The notes beneath the pieces are model-generated. The model had not been told where the DNA came from, did no database searches, and was given only the letters and a program-made list of their open reading frames with translations. This document shows positions 54,752 through 63,500 of a DNA stretch of 64,000 nt, piece by piece; position 1 is the stretch's first letter, and every line of letters begins with the position of its first letter. The position numbers and the translations under genes were made by a program. The DNA comes from Tropicibacter alexandrii (GTDB taxonomy: Bacteria > Pseudomonadota > Alphaproteobacteria > Rhodobacterales > Rhodobacteraceae): assembly GCF_003667315.2 (NCBI RefSeq), contig NZ_RCTZ02000008.1:62001-126000 (forward strand), read 5' to 3'.

Positions 54752-56134
54752 ATGCTCAATTCCTTATCAGGACGTTTCCTGATCCTGACCGTGATTTTCG
54801 TGATGCTGGCCGAAGTGCTGATCTTCGTGCCCTCGATCGCGCGCTTTCGCGAGGATTACCTGCTGGCGCGGCTGGAACGGGCGCAGATCGCCTCGCTTGC
54901 GCTGTTGGCCGACGACATGCTCAGCGAGGATCTGGAGAAGGAATTGTTGCAAAATGCCGGGGTTTACAATGTGGTGCTTCGCCGCGACCAGATCCGGCAA
55001 CTGGTGCTGAACTCGCCGCTGCCCGACATGGTCGCCAGTACCTATGATCTGCGCGAGGCGATGGCCTTTGATCTGGTGCGCGATGCAATGTTGCGGCTGG
55101 CCGACCCCGAACCGCGTGTGATCCGGGTGATCGGCGTGCCCTCGCTGGATGCGGGGCAGTTGATCGAGGTGACGATGGACAGCGGCCCGCTGCGCACGGC
55201 GATGATCGATTATGGCTTGCGCATCCTGTGGCTGTCGGCGCTGATTTCCATCGTGACGGCGGTGATGCTGTTCCTTGCGGTCCGGGTGCTGCTGGTCAAG
55301 CCGATCAAGGGGGTCGTCGGGCAGATGCAGAACTATGCCGCCGCCCCCGAGGATGCCCGCCGCATCATCACGCCCTCTGCCACCGTGCGCGAATTGCGCG
55401 AGGCCGAGGATGCGCTGAAGGCGCTGGAAACCCAGCTGACCCAGTCGCTGAAGCAAAAGGAGCGGCTGGCGCAACTGGGCGGGGCCGTCGCCCGCGTCAG
55501 CCACGATTTGCGCAACATCCTGACCTCGGCGCAGCTGTTCACCGACCGGATCGAGATGTCCGAGGACCCGGCGGTCAAACGCATGGCGCCCAAGCTGGTG
55601 AACTCAATCACCCGTGCCGTGTCGCTGTGTGAAAACACGCTGGCCTTTGGCCGGGCCGAGGAACCGGCGCCGACCCTGACCCTGTTCAACCTGTCGGAAC
55701 TGACCAACGAGGTGCTGGAGGCCGAGCGGCTGGCCATCGGCGATGACGATATCAGCCTGTCCGAAGATGTACCCGCCAGTCTGATGCTGCGCGGCGACCC
55801 CGAACAGATCTACCGCGTCCTGTCCAACCTCGTGCGCAATGCCCGGCAGGCGCTGGCCGCGACCGGGCAGCATGGCGAGATCAGCGTGGCTGCCACCACC
55901 GAGGAGGATGACTGGGTCATCACCGTCACCGATACCGGCCCCGGCCTGCCGCCCAAGGCGCGCGAACACCTGTTCCAGCCGTTTCAGGGCGGAGTGCGCA
56001 AGGGCGGCTCGGGCCTTGGGCTGGCCATCGTCGCGGAACTGGTCAAGGGCCATGGCGGCACCTTGTCCCTGCGCCGCACGGACGAGACCGGCACCTGTTT
56101 CGAGGTCCGTATGCCGATGGGCCAGATGATCTGA
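54752..56134 (+). CDS. sensor histidine kinase
   Basis: A 460-residue membrane kinase. The first helix is near residues 8-28, a periplasmic sensor loop runs to about 155, and the second helix (LWLSALISIVTAVMLFLAVRVLLV) is followed by a HAMP-like linker. The dimerisation helix carries the phospho-accepting H251 in ARVSHDLRN. The ATPase domain has NLVRNARQAL, DTGPGLP and GGSGLGLAIV. ATG 54752 fits GAGG spacing better than the GTG at 54746. No response regulator gene is adjacent, so it is an orphan kinase. Confidence 0.93.
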   Translation: MLNSLSGRFLILTVIFVMLAEVLIFVPSIARFREDYLLARLERAQIASLALLADDMLSEDLEKELLQNAGVYNVVLRRDQIRQLVLNSPLPDMVASTYDLREAMAFDLVRDAMLRLADPEPRVIRVIGVPSLDAGQLIEVTMDSGPLRTAMIDYGLRILWLSALISIVTAVMLFLAVRVLLVKPIKGVVGQMQNYAAAPEDARRIITPSATVRELREAEDALKALETQLTQSLKQKERLAQLGGAVARVSHDLRNILTSAQLFTDRIEMSEDPAVKRMAPKLVNSITRAVSLCENTLAFGRAEEPAPTLTLFNLSELTNEVLEAERLAIGDDDISLSEDVPASLMLRGDPEQIYRVLSNLVRNARQALAATGQHGEISVAATTEEDDWVITVTDTGPGLPPKAREHLFQPFQGGVRKGGSGLGLAIVAELVKGHGGTLSLRRTDETGTCFEVRMPMGQMI

Positions 56135-56192
56135 AAAAATCTGAAAAAAGCCCTTGCGGAGGTCACGCACCATCTGTAAACCCCGCCCTCAC

Positions 56193-56269
56193 GGACCGAT
56201 AGCTCAGCTGGATAGAGTACTTGACTACGAATCAAGGGGTCGGGGGTTCGAATCCTCCTCGGTCCGCCA
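56193..56269 (+). tRNA. tRNA-Arg (anticodon ACG)
   Basis: A complete 77-base cloverleaf. The acceptor stem is GGACCGA with TCGGTCC, then discriminator G and an encoded CCA. The D-arm is GCTC-AGCTGGATA-GAGT, the anticodon arm CTTGA-CTACGAA-TCAAG with ACG, and the T-arm GGGGG-TTCGAAT-CCTCC. After deamination of A34 to inosine it reads CGU, CGC and CGA. A strong terminator follows immediately. Confidence 0.97.
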
Positions 56270-56271
56270 TC

Positions 56272-56299
56272 AAAAAGCCCCGCAAACGCGGGGCTTTTT
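56272..56299 (+). terminator. Rho-independent terminator after tRNA-Arg
   Basis: AAAAAGCCCCGC, AAAC and GCGGGGCTTTTT form a perfect symmetrical stem, functional on either strand. Confidence 0.92.
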
Positions 56300-56372
56300 G
56301 TTTTTCTGCGTCTTGCCAGTCACTTGCAAGCGCGGGGATGCCCACCCGGTAGGCGGCACCCCCGGTCCGGGA

Positions 56373-57683
56373 CTAGTCCACGCTCAGCCCGCTGGGTACC
56401 GCGTCGGGCCGCCCGAGCGGGCGTTGCAAAGCGGTCTTGCCGGTCAGCGCGTTCAGGAAGGCCTCTAGCGCGTCGATATCGTCCTCGATCATCGTCACCG
56501 GCGTCAGGTCGAGGAAAGCGACCTGACGGGCCATTTCCTCGCTGTCGTCGAGCACCGCGAAATCCCCCGTCAGCCCGTCGATCTGCGGCAGCCGGGCCAT
56601 GCCCGGCGTCCATGCGCTGCGGGTGGTCAACGGATCGCACATATGGCGGATCATGTCGCGCAGGGTCGGGTAGGCCCCGTTATGGCCATAGGGCGCGGTC
56701 AGCGCCACGTTGCGCAGCGACGGCGTGCGGAAGCGGTACGCATCGGCGGGGTTCTTCGTCGTCTCCATCCGGCCAAGGTCGCGAGGGCGCGTATCGCCGT
56801 CGAAGGGCCGCCCCGGCCCGAATTGCGGCACACCCACGGCATAGAAATTCTGGTCGGTGAACAGTGGTCCGGCATGGCAGGTCGAACACCCCGCATCGCC
56901 AAAGAACAGCTCGCGCCCGCGTTCGGCCAAGGCGGGCAGCGGTTTGCCTTGGGTGATGTAGTCGTCCCACGGGCTGTCATGGCTTTGCCATTCCGTCCCG
57001 ATGAATGCCGCGAGGGCATTGGCGATCTCGACGATGGTGATGTCGTCCGGCGAATTCACGTTGCGAAAGGCGCGTTTGAACAGACGCTGGTAGTCCGGCA
57101 CGGCGCGGACGCGGTCCGCAACCATGTCCCAGCCGTGATCGATCCGGTCATCGAAGGCGACGGCCAGTGGGTTCTCATCCGTGCCCCCCGCCATCTCGGC
57201 GGGCGAGCTCATGGGAAACAGCGCCTGCGCCGCCAGAACCGAATTCAACCCGGCGGGCAGCAGCGCGCCCGCGGGGCTTTGGAAAGAAGCGCTCTTGCTG
57301 TCCAGCTGTTCGACCCGGCCATCGTGGAACATCACACGGACATCCTCGTGGCCAAGGTTCCACAAGGCGGGCGCGTTGCGCGGGATGCGGGCCGAGACGG
57401 GCACCACGGCATGGCGCTGATCCGCCAGCCCTTCGCCGCCCTCGCCGATGCCAAGGCTCAGCCCATCGGTGCTGTTCAGATCGTGGTGATGGCACGTCCC
57501 GCAAGAGATGTTCTGATTGCCCGAAAGCAGCTTGTCATAGAACAGCAACTGGCCCAATTCCGCCTGCTTGCGGTCGAACTGGATGTAATCATCGGGTGAA
57601 ATCGTCTGGGCCACGGCGGCGGGGGCCAGCGTCAGAGATGTCAGAGCCAATACGGCTGCGGCTTTCAGGGTCGAAAAGGACAT
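56373..57683 (-). CDS. di-haem cytochrome c peroxidase/MauG family protein
   Basis: A 436-residue periplasmic protein with a signal peptide (MSFSTLKAAAVLALTSLTLAPAAVAQ). Two c-type haem sites are present: C61-x2-C64-H65 (CGTCH) and C266-x2-C269-H270 (CSTCH). The layout is that of bacterial cytochrome c peroxidases and MauG-like enzymes, which reduce H2O2 or oxidise protein residues. The ATG at 57683 is chosen over a GTG nine codons upstream because it starts the signal peptide. No methylamine-dehydrogenase genes are near. Confidence 0.9.
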   Translation of the reverse strand: MSFSTLKAAAVLALTSLTLAPAAVAQTISPDDYIQFDRKQAELGQLLFYDKLLSGNQNISCGTCHHHDLNSTDGLSLGIGEGGEGLADQRHAVVPVSARIPRNAPALWNLGHEDVRVMFHDGRVEQLDSKSASFQSPAGALLPAGLNSVLAAQALFPMSSPAEMAGGTDENPLAVAFDDRIDHGWDMVADRVRAVPDYQRLFKRAFRNVNSPDDITIVEIANALAAFIGTEWQSHDSPWDDYITQGKPLPALAERGRELFFGDAGCSTCHAGPLFTDQNFYAVGVPQFGPGRPFDGDTRPRDLGRMETTKNPADAYRFRTPSLRNVALTAPYGHNGAYPTLRDMIRHMCDPLTTRSAWTPGMARLPQIDGLTGDFAVLDDSEEMARQVAFLDLTPVTMIEDDIDALEAFLNALTGKTALQRPLGRPDAVPSGLSVD

Positions 57684-57864
57684 GAGAGGACCAAGTGTTA
57701 TGAAAATCACGGACTGATGACGAAAATGTTATCAGCCCGCCGACACTTGGCAAGTGTGGTAAATCACACCTTAAATCACCCCAACATGCAGATTTTTCCG
57801 ACAAACCACGGGTTATCCCCAGATCGTTTCCGGATCGTGGAAAGCGTCCCGAAGACGGACCGAA

Positions 57865-58371
57865 TCAGGGGGTCGGGGTGAAGGTGCCGTATTGTCCGTT
57901 CTGGAACAGCAGCGGACGTCCCTCGCGCGTGGTGACGCGCGTGACCTGACCCACGACGATCGAATGATCGCCCGCGTCATGCACGGCCACCTGCCGACAT
58001 TCGAAGCGCGACAGGCAGCCCTCGATCAGGGGGGTCTTTCCGGCACCCTCGACCCAGGACAGGCTGTCGAAGATATCGCCATTGCGCGCGAACCCGGCGC
58101 AGAGGTCGCGCTGTTCCTCGCTCAGCACATGGATCGCGAAATGCGAGGCGGCCACGTAGAACGGGTAGCGCGACGAGGATTTCGCAGGCGCCCACAGCAC
58201 CAGCGGCGGGTCCAGCGACAGTGACGAAAACGAGTTCGCCGTGATCCCGAGCGGCCCGGTGCCGGTGTCGCAGGTCACGATCGTCACGCCCGTGCCGAAA
58301 CGGCCCAGGGCCTCGCGGAAGGCGCGGGGGTCGGCTTCGGCCGGGTCAAAGCTGTGGGGCATGGCGGTCAT
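57865..58371 (-). CDS. flavin reductase family protein
   Basis: A 168-residue FMN-binding protein (FREALGRFGTGVTIVTC ... GITANSFSSLSLDPPLVLWA ... SRYPFYVAASHFAIHVL). This is the HpaC/flavin-reductase fold that supplies reduced flavin to two-component monooxygenases. The ATG at 58371 follows AAGGA; a TTG one codon earlier is possible. It lies 9 bases after the aldo/keto reductase gene and is probably cotranscribed with it. No monooxygenase partner is in the window. Confidence 0.9.
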   Translation of the reverse strand: MTAMPHSFDPAEADPRAFREALGRFGTGVTIVTCDTGTGPLGITANSFSSLSLDPPLVLWAPAKSSSRYPFYVAASHFAIHVLSEEQRDLCAGFARNGDIFDSLSWVEGAGKTPLIEGCLSRFECRQVAVHDAGDHSIVVGQVTRVTTREGRPLLFQNGQYGTFTPTP

Positions 58372-58380
58372 CAAGATTCC

Positions 58381-59268
58381 TTACGGGACTTCGTGGCCGA
58401 GGGCGAGCGTGTAGAGTTCGAACCAAGTCTGTCGGTCCATCGCGATGCGGCCAGCATCGCCGATCCGCCGGATGCGGTCCAGATTGTTGGTGCCCAGAAC
58501 CGGCAGGATGCCCGCCGGATGGGCAAGCAGCCATGCAATGGCGGCGGCAGAGGCATCGGTGTCATGCGCCGCGCCGATCTCGGTCAGGCGGGCGCGCAGG
58601 TCGGCATTGGCCTCGGCGAACAGAGTGCCGCCACCCAGCGGCGACCACGCCATGATCGGCTGGCCGTGACGCTGGTGAAAGGCCACGTCACCATTGGTGA
58701 AGGGCGCGTTCTGCATCAGGCTGATCTCGATCTGGTTTGTGGCCAGCGGGGCCTTCATCGCCGATTGCAGCAGGTCCCAGTCCCACGGGCGGAAGTTCGA
58801 AACGCCCACCGCGCGCACCTTGCCGCTTGCGATCACCTCGTCCAGCGCGGCGCCGGTCTCATGATGGTCCATGAAGGGATCGGGGCGGTGGATCAGCAGC
58901 AGGTCGATATGGTCGATGCCCATCAGCCGCAGCGAATGGTCGACCGAGGCCATGATGTGCGCGCGCGAGGTGTCATAGTATTTCACGCGGGCGGTTTGGT
59001 ACCGGCCCACCGGCGCGACGATATCGCATTTGGTGACGATCTCGACCCGGTTGCGCAGGTCGGGCGTCAGCGCGGCGCCGAGGATTTCCTCGGCCATGTA
59101 GCCGCCATAGATGTCGGCTTGGTCCAGCGTGGTGATGCCCTGATCCAGACAGGCCTCGATCTTGGCCCGGACGTAGTCGGGCGAGGTGTCGCTGTCATCG
59201 CCCAGCCGCCACATGCCGTAGACCAGCCGGCTCAGCTCCAGTTCATCCGTCAGGCGCACCCGTTCCAT
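58381..59268 (-). CDS. aldo/keto reductase
   Basis: A 295-residue NADPH-dependent TIM-barrel reductase. The catalytic tetrad is readable as D49 and Y54 (LDQADIYGGY), K80 (VTKCDI) and H127 (LLIHRPDP). It resembles YdhF-type reductases. The substrate is unknown. It is divergent from the GntR regulator gene, with 272 bases between, and could be regulated by it. Confidence 0.92.
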   Translation of the reverse strand: MERVRLTDELELSRLVYGMWRLGDDSDTSPDYVRAKIEACLDQGITTLDQADIYGGYMAEEILGAALTPDLRNRVEIVTKCDIVAPVGRYQTARVKYYDTSRAHIMASVDHSLRLMGIDHIDLLLIHRPDPFMDHHETGAALDEVIASGKVRAVGVSNFRPWDWDLLQSAMKAPLATNQIEISLMQNAPFTNGDVAFHQRHGQPIMAWSPLGGGTLFAEANADLRARLTEIGAAHDTDASAAAIAWLLAHPAGILPVLGTNNLDRIRRIGDAGRIAMDRQTWFELYTLALGHEVP

Positions 59269-59540
59269 GAATTTCCCCTTCTTGCGCCGTCAGGCGGTCT
59301 TGATGTGTCCGGCGCGGCTGGCCCATAGATATGGGGCGCGGACATGGTGTCCAGTTGCGTGGTGCAATTTCATCTTGCCGGTCCGACTGTCCTAATCGGT
59401 CAAGCTGACCGAAAAAGGGCAGGCGGGGGGCCGCCCTGCAAAACTGCGCGATACTGGCATTTCTGCCGCACCTTTGTTCCTTTCCTTGGCATAGACCGGG
59501 ATTTCGAGTAAATCAATGCTGTATCAATCGGAGCGCCCGG

Positions 59541-60242
59541 ATGTCCGACCGCCATGCCCTGCCGCTATATCTGCAAATCTCCGAGATGCTGATCCGCGAG
59601 ATCAATGCCGGTCGCATCGCGGATGGGCAGCGCCTGCCGCCGGAACGGGACTATGCGGCGCAACTGGGGATCTCGGTCGGGACCTTGCGCAAGGCGCTGG
59701 GTGATCTGGCGGACAAGGGGCTGGTCGAGCGCATACAGGGCTCGGGCAACTACATCCGGGCGCGGGCCGATGTGCAATCGGTCTATGCCTTCTTTCGTGT
59801 CGAGTTGCTGGAGGGCGGTGGCCTGCCCACCGCCGAGTTGCTGGATGTCGACCGGGTGGCCAAGCCGGACGACCTGCCTGCCTTCGGTCGGTCGGACGGG
59901 GCGCTGCGCATCCGCCGCCTGCGGCGTCTGAACGGGCAGCCTGCCATCCTCGAGGAAATCTGGCTGGACGTGGCCTATGCGCCCGCCCTGTCGCGCAAGG
60001 ACCTCTCGGAATCCCTCTACCTGACCTATCGAGAAAAGCTGGGCCTGTGGATCACCGGCGCCGAAGACCGCATGTCCGTCGCGCCGGTGCCGGACTGGGC
60101 GCCCGCCAGCTATGGCCTTGCGCCGGGAACGCTGACCTTGCTGGCCACCCGCGTCAGTGTCTCGCGCGAGGGCGAGCGGGTAGAGGTCAGTCGCGGCTAC
60201 ATCGACACGACGGTCGCCACTTACGTCGCGCGGTTGAAGTAG
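59541..60242 (+). CDS. GntR family transcriptional regulator with UTRA domain
   Basis: A 233-residue HutC-subfamily regulator. The winged helix at about residues 8-72 (LYLQISEMLIREINAGRIADG then RLPPERDYAAQLGISVGTLRKALGDL) is followed by a UTRA ligand-binding domain (LRRLNGQPAILEEIWLDVAY ... LGLWITGAEDRMSV). The ligand is not predictable. By its divergent position it may control the aldo/keto reductase and flavin reductase genes. Confidence 0.92.
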   Translation: MSDRHALPLYLQISEMLIREINAGRIADGQRLPPERDYAAQLGISVGTLRKALGDLADKGLVERIQGSGNYIRARADVQSVYAFFRVELLEGGGLPTAELLDVDRVAKPDDLPAFGRSDGALRIRRLRRLNGQPAILEEIWLDVAYAPALSRKDLSESLYLTYREKLGLWITGAEDRMSVAPVPDWAPASYGLAPGTLTLLATRVSVSREGERVEVSRGYIDTTVATYVARLK

Positions 60243-60500
60243 CGGCGGCACATCTTGCAGGTTGCGCGCGCGCTGCCCATGCCAGCCCCGCGTGCGTGTC
60301 GGCTGTTTCCCCGGGGTCAAAAGTGCCGCATTTTGGCCACAATTCGGGGGGCAAAAGCCGGGAAACACCGGTTTTTCGGGCCGCCTGCAAAAGTTAGCCT
60401 GTTTTAATTCTGGCGAAAAATTTCTGAATGCGTTATCAAAAAATCAGCAGAACAAGGCACCCGGTATAAAATCGGGGCCAAGAGGTAGAGCGGTGGTATC

Positions 60501-63500
60501 ATGGGCGCGATTGAATTCGTGATCCGCACCCGTGCGGGTGCGATTGAACGTGGGTCTGTTGGTGGCGGTGACGAGGATTTCCTGATCGACGCCGGAACAG
60601 GTAACGACATTTCCTTGAACATTCGGCAGGCGGACCTGCGCGGCTATGACCGCTCGGGCAATGACCTGCTTGTGACGCTGGCGGATGGCCGGGTCATCGT
60701 GCTTGAGGGCTATTTCGAGGTCGGCGCAGACGGTGGCAACCGCCTGTTCCTCTCGTCGGACGGCATCCTGAACGAAGTGAGCTTCGTCCAGACCGACAAC
60801 GGCGCGCTGTTCGCGCAATACGGTCCGACCGAGACTTGGGGCAAGTGGAGCCCGTCGGACCAGTTGATCTTCATCGACGATCCGCAGGTCGTGGCCGATG
60901 CGCCTCTGAACGCCTATGATGGCGAAGAGGAAGAAGTGACCATGCTGGGCACCGCCCTGCTGGGCGGCCTTGCCGGAACCGGCGCGGGCGTCGGGGCCGC
61001 TGCGCTTGGGGGCGCCGCGCTGATCGGCGCCGGCCTGACTGGCGGCGGTGGCGGGAACGGCGGCGGTGGCGGCGGCGGAGGCACGACTTGGGTTACGCCC
61101 ACGGTCGACGACCCCGACGCGGTGCATACCATCTCTGGCAACGACACGCCGAGCCTGACCATCACCGGAACGGCCAATCCCGGGTCCACCGTGGTCGTCA
61201 TCATCGGCGGCGAGACCGTCACCGTGATCTCGGACGGCAATGGCATCTGGGAAGCGACCTTCGACGGTGACGACTTCCCCGATGACGGCCTGTATCCGAA
61301 CGTCAATGTCGAGGTTACGGACCCCGATGGCACCGTGACTGGACTGGTCGGACCCAGCTTTGAAATCGACACGATCGGGCCGATCATCGATGTCACCCAT
61401 GGCACGGTCAGCGCAGGCGACCTGTTCAACGCCGTCAGCCATGCGGGGGGCGTGACCCTGTCCGGCACCGGCGAGGCGGGCGCGACCCTGATCATCGAAA
61501 TCGACGGCCATACCGAAACGCTGGTCATCGACAACAGCGGCAGCTGGAGCGCGACGTTCGACGCGACCGTGCTGCCCGGCGGCGAATATACCAGCGTCGT
61601 GACGCTGACGGCCACCGACGCCTTCGGCAACACCACCGTGGTCACCGACTCGGTCGAGATCGACACCATTCCGCACCCGATCACCATCGATCCGGTCACC
61701 GCCGACAACATCATTTCCGGCGCCGAGGCCAATGCGGGCTTCCTCATCTCGGGGACCTCGACGGCCGGTGCCATCGTGACCGTTTCGTTCGAAACCTTCA
61801 GCCAAGACGTGCTGGTCGCGGCGGATGGCACGTGGGAAGTCACCGTGACCGCGGCGGATTTCCCCGGCGGCGAGTATTCGTCGGACATCACCGTCACGAC
61901 CACCGACCTTGCGGGCAATGGCTCTTCGGCGGTGTGGACGGTCGATATCGACACGGTGAACACCCTGACGCTGGACAACGGTCCGCTGACCGGCGACGAC
62001 CTGATCAACGCGACCGAGCTGGCCGGGGGCGTGACGCTGACCGGCATGTCGCAGGCGGGCGCAAGCGTCGCCATCACCATCGAGGGCATCACCCAGACCG
62101 TCACCGCAGACGCCACCGGCGCGTGGAGCACGACCTTCACCGGCCTGTCCGGCGGCACCTATCAGACCTCCGCGCAGATCGTGTCGACCGATGCGGTTGG
62201 CAATACCGAGACGCTGCCCCACAGCTTTACCATCGACACCGAAAACGCCGTGACCATCGACACGTCGGCGGTGGCGGGCGATGGCGTGGTCAACGCGACC
62301 GAGCAGGGCGGCATGGTCACCGTGACCGGCACCGGCGAGGCGGGCGCGACGCTGGTGATCGAAAACGCGCTTGGCAGCACATGGACCACCACGGTGGCCG
62401 CCGATGGCAGCTGGAGCCTTCAGGTGCCCGGCAGCGCGCTGGCGATCGACGGGGCCGAGCATTCCTATCTGGGCGGCACCGCGCCGCTTTATGTCACCTC
62501 GACCGACGCGGCGGGCAACATCTCGTACAGCCAAGGCACGGTGCAGGTCGACACTCGTACCGAGCTTGTGACCCTGATTCAGGACGCCGATGGCGTCATC
62601 AATGCCGCCGAGCGCGATGCGGGTGTGGACGTCATGGGCTTTGGCGAGCCGGGGTCGAGCATCGAGCTGACCGTTTCCGGTCAGGTCCTGACGACGACGG
62701 TGGATGCGGGCGGATCTTGGTCCGTGACCATCCCGACGGCGCTGGTGCCGACGGGTCAGACCTCCATGGATATCAGTGTCACCGCCACCGACCCGGTCGG
62801 CAACGTGCTGACACAAGATCTGAACATCCCGGTCGATACCGCGACCACGGTGCAGGTCTCGACCGCCAATGTGGAAACCGACGGCGTCGTGAACGCGGTC
62901 GAGCGCGCCGATGGCGTGACCCTTGTCGGCTCGACCGAGCCGGGCAACAGCGTGAACGTGACCATGGGCGGCGTGACGCGCCCGGCGACGGTCGCGGCAG
63001 ATGGCAGCTGGACCGTGACCTACTCGGCTGCGGCGATCCCGCAGGGCGAGACCCAAGTGACCGTGACGGCGGTTGCCACGGATGCGGCCGGCAACACGGC
63101 CACGGCCACCGATACGCTGGATGTCGACACGCTGGTGCGCAACTTCGGCATCACCTCGACGCCGGGCGGTGCCGATGGCATCGTCAACGCCGCCGAGGCG
63201 CAGGCGGGCATGACCGTCACCGGCACGACCGAGCCGGGCGGCACCGTCGTTCTGACCCTTGCGGGCCAGACCGTTCAGGCGGTGGTGGATTCCAATGGCA
63301 ACTGGACCGCGACCTTCACCGAGTCCCAGCTGCCCAGCGGCGAGACGACCGCCACGCTGACGGCCCTGTCGACAGACGCAGCGGGCAACACCTCGACCGT
63401 GACGCAAACCGTGCGGGTCGATACCGATGCGGGCCTGCTGACGATCAGCCCGAACCCGGTCGAAGGCGACGATGTCGTCAACTTTGCCGAGGCCTCGGAT

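Noticed and set aside
56193-56372. tRNA-Arg as an attachment site for an integrated element
   Set aside because: No integrase, no direct repeat of the tRNA 3' end and no foreign-looking genes were seen on either side.
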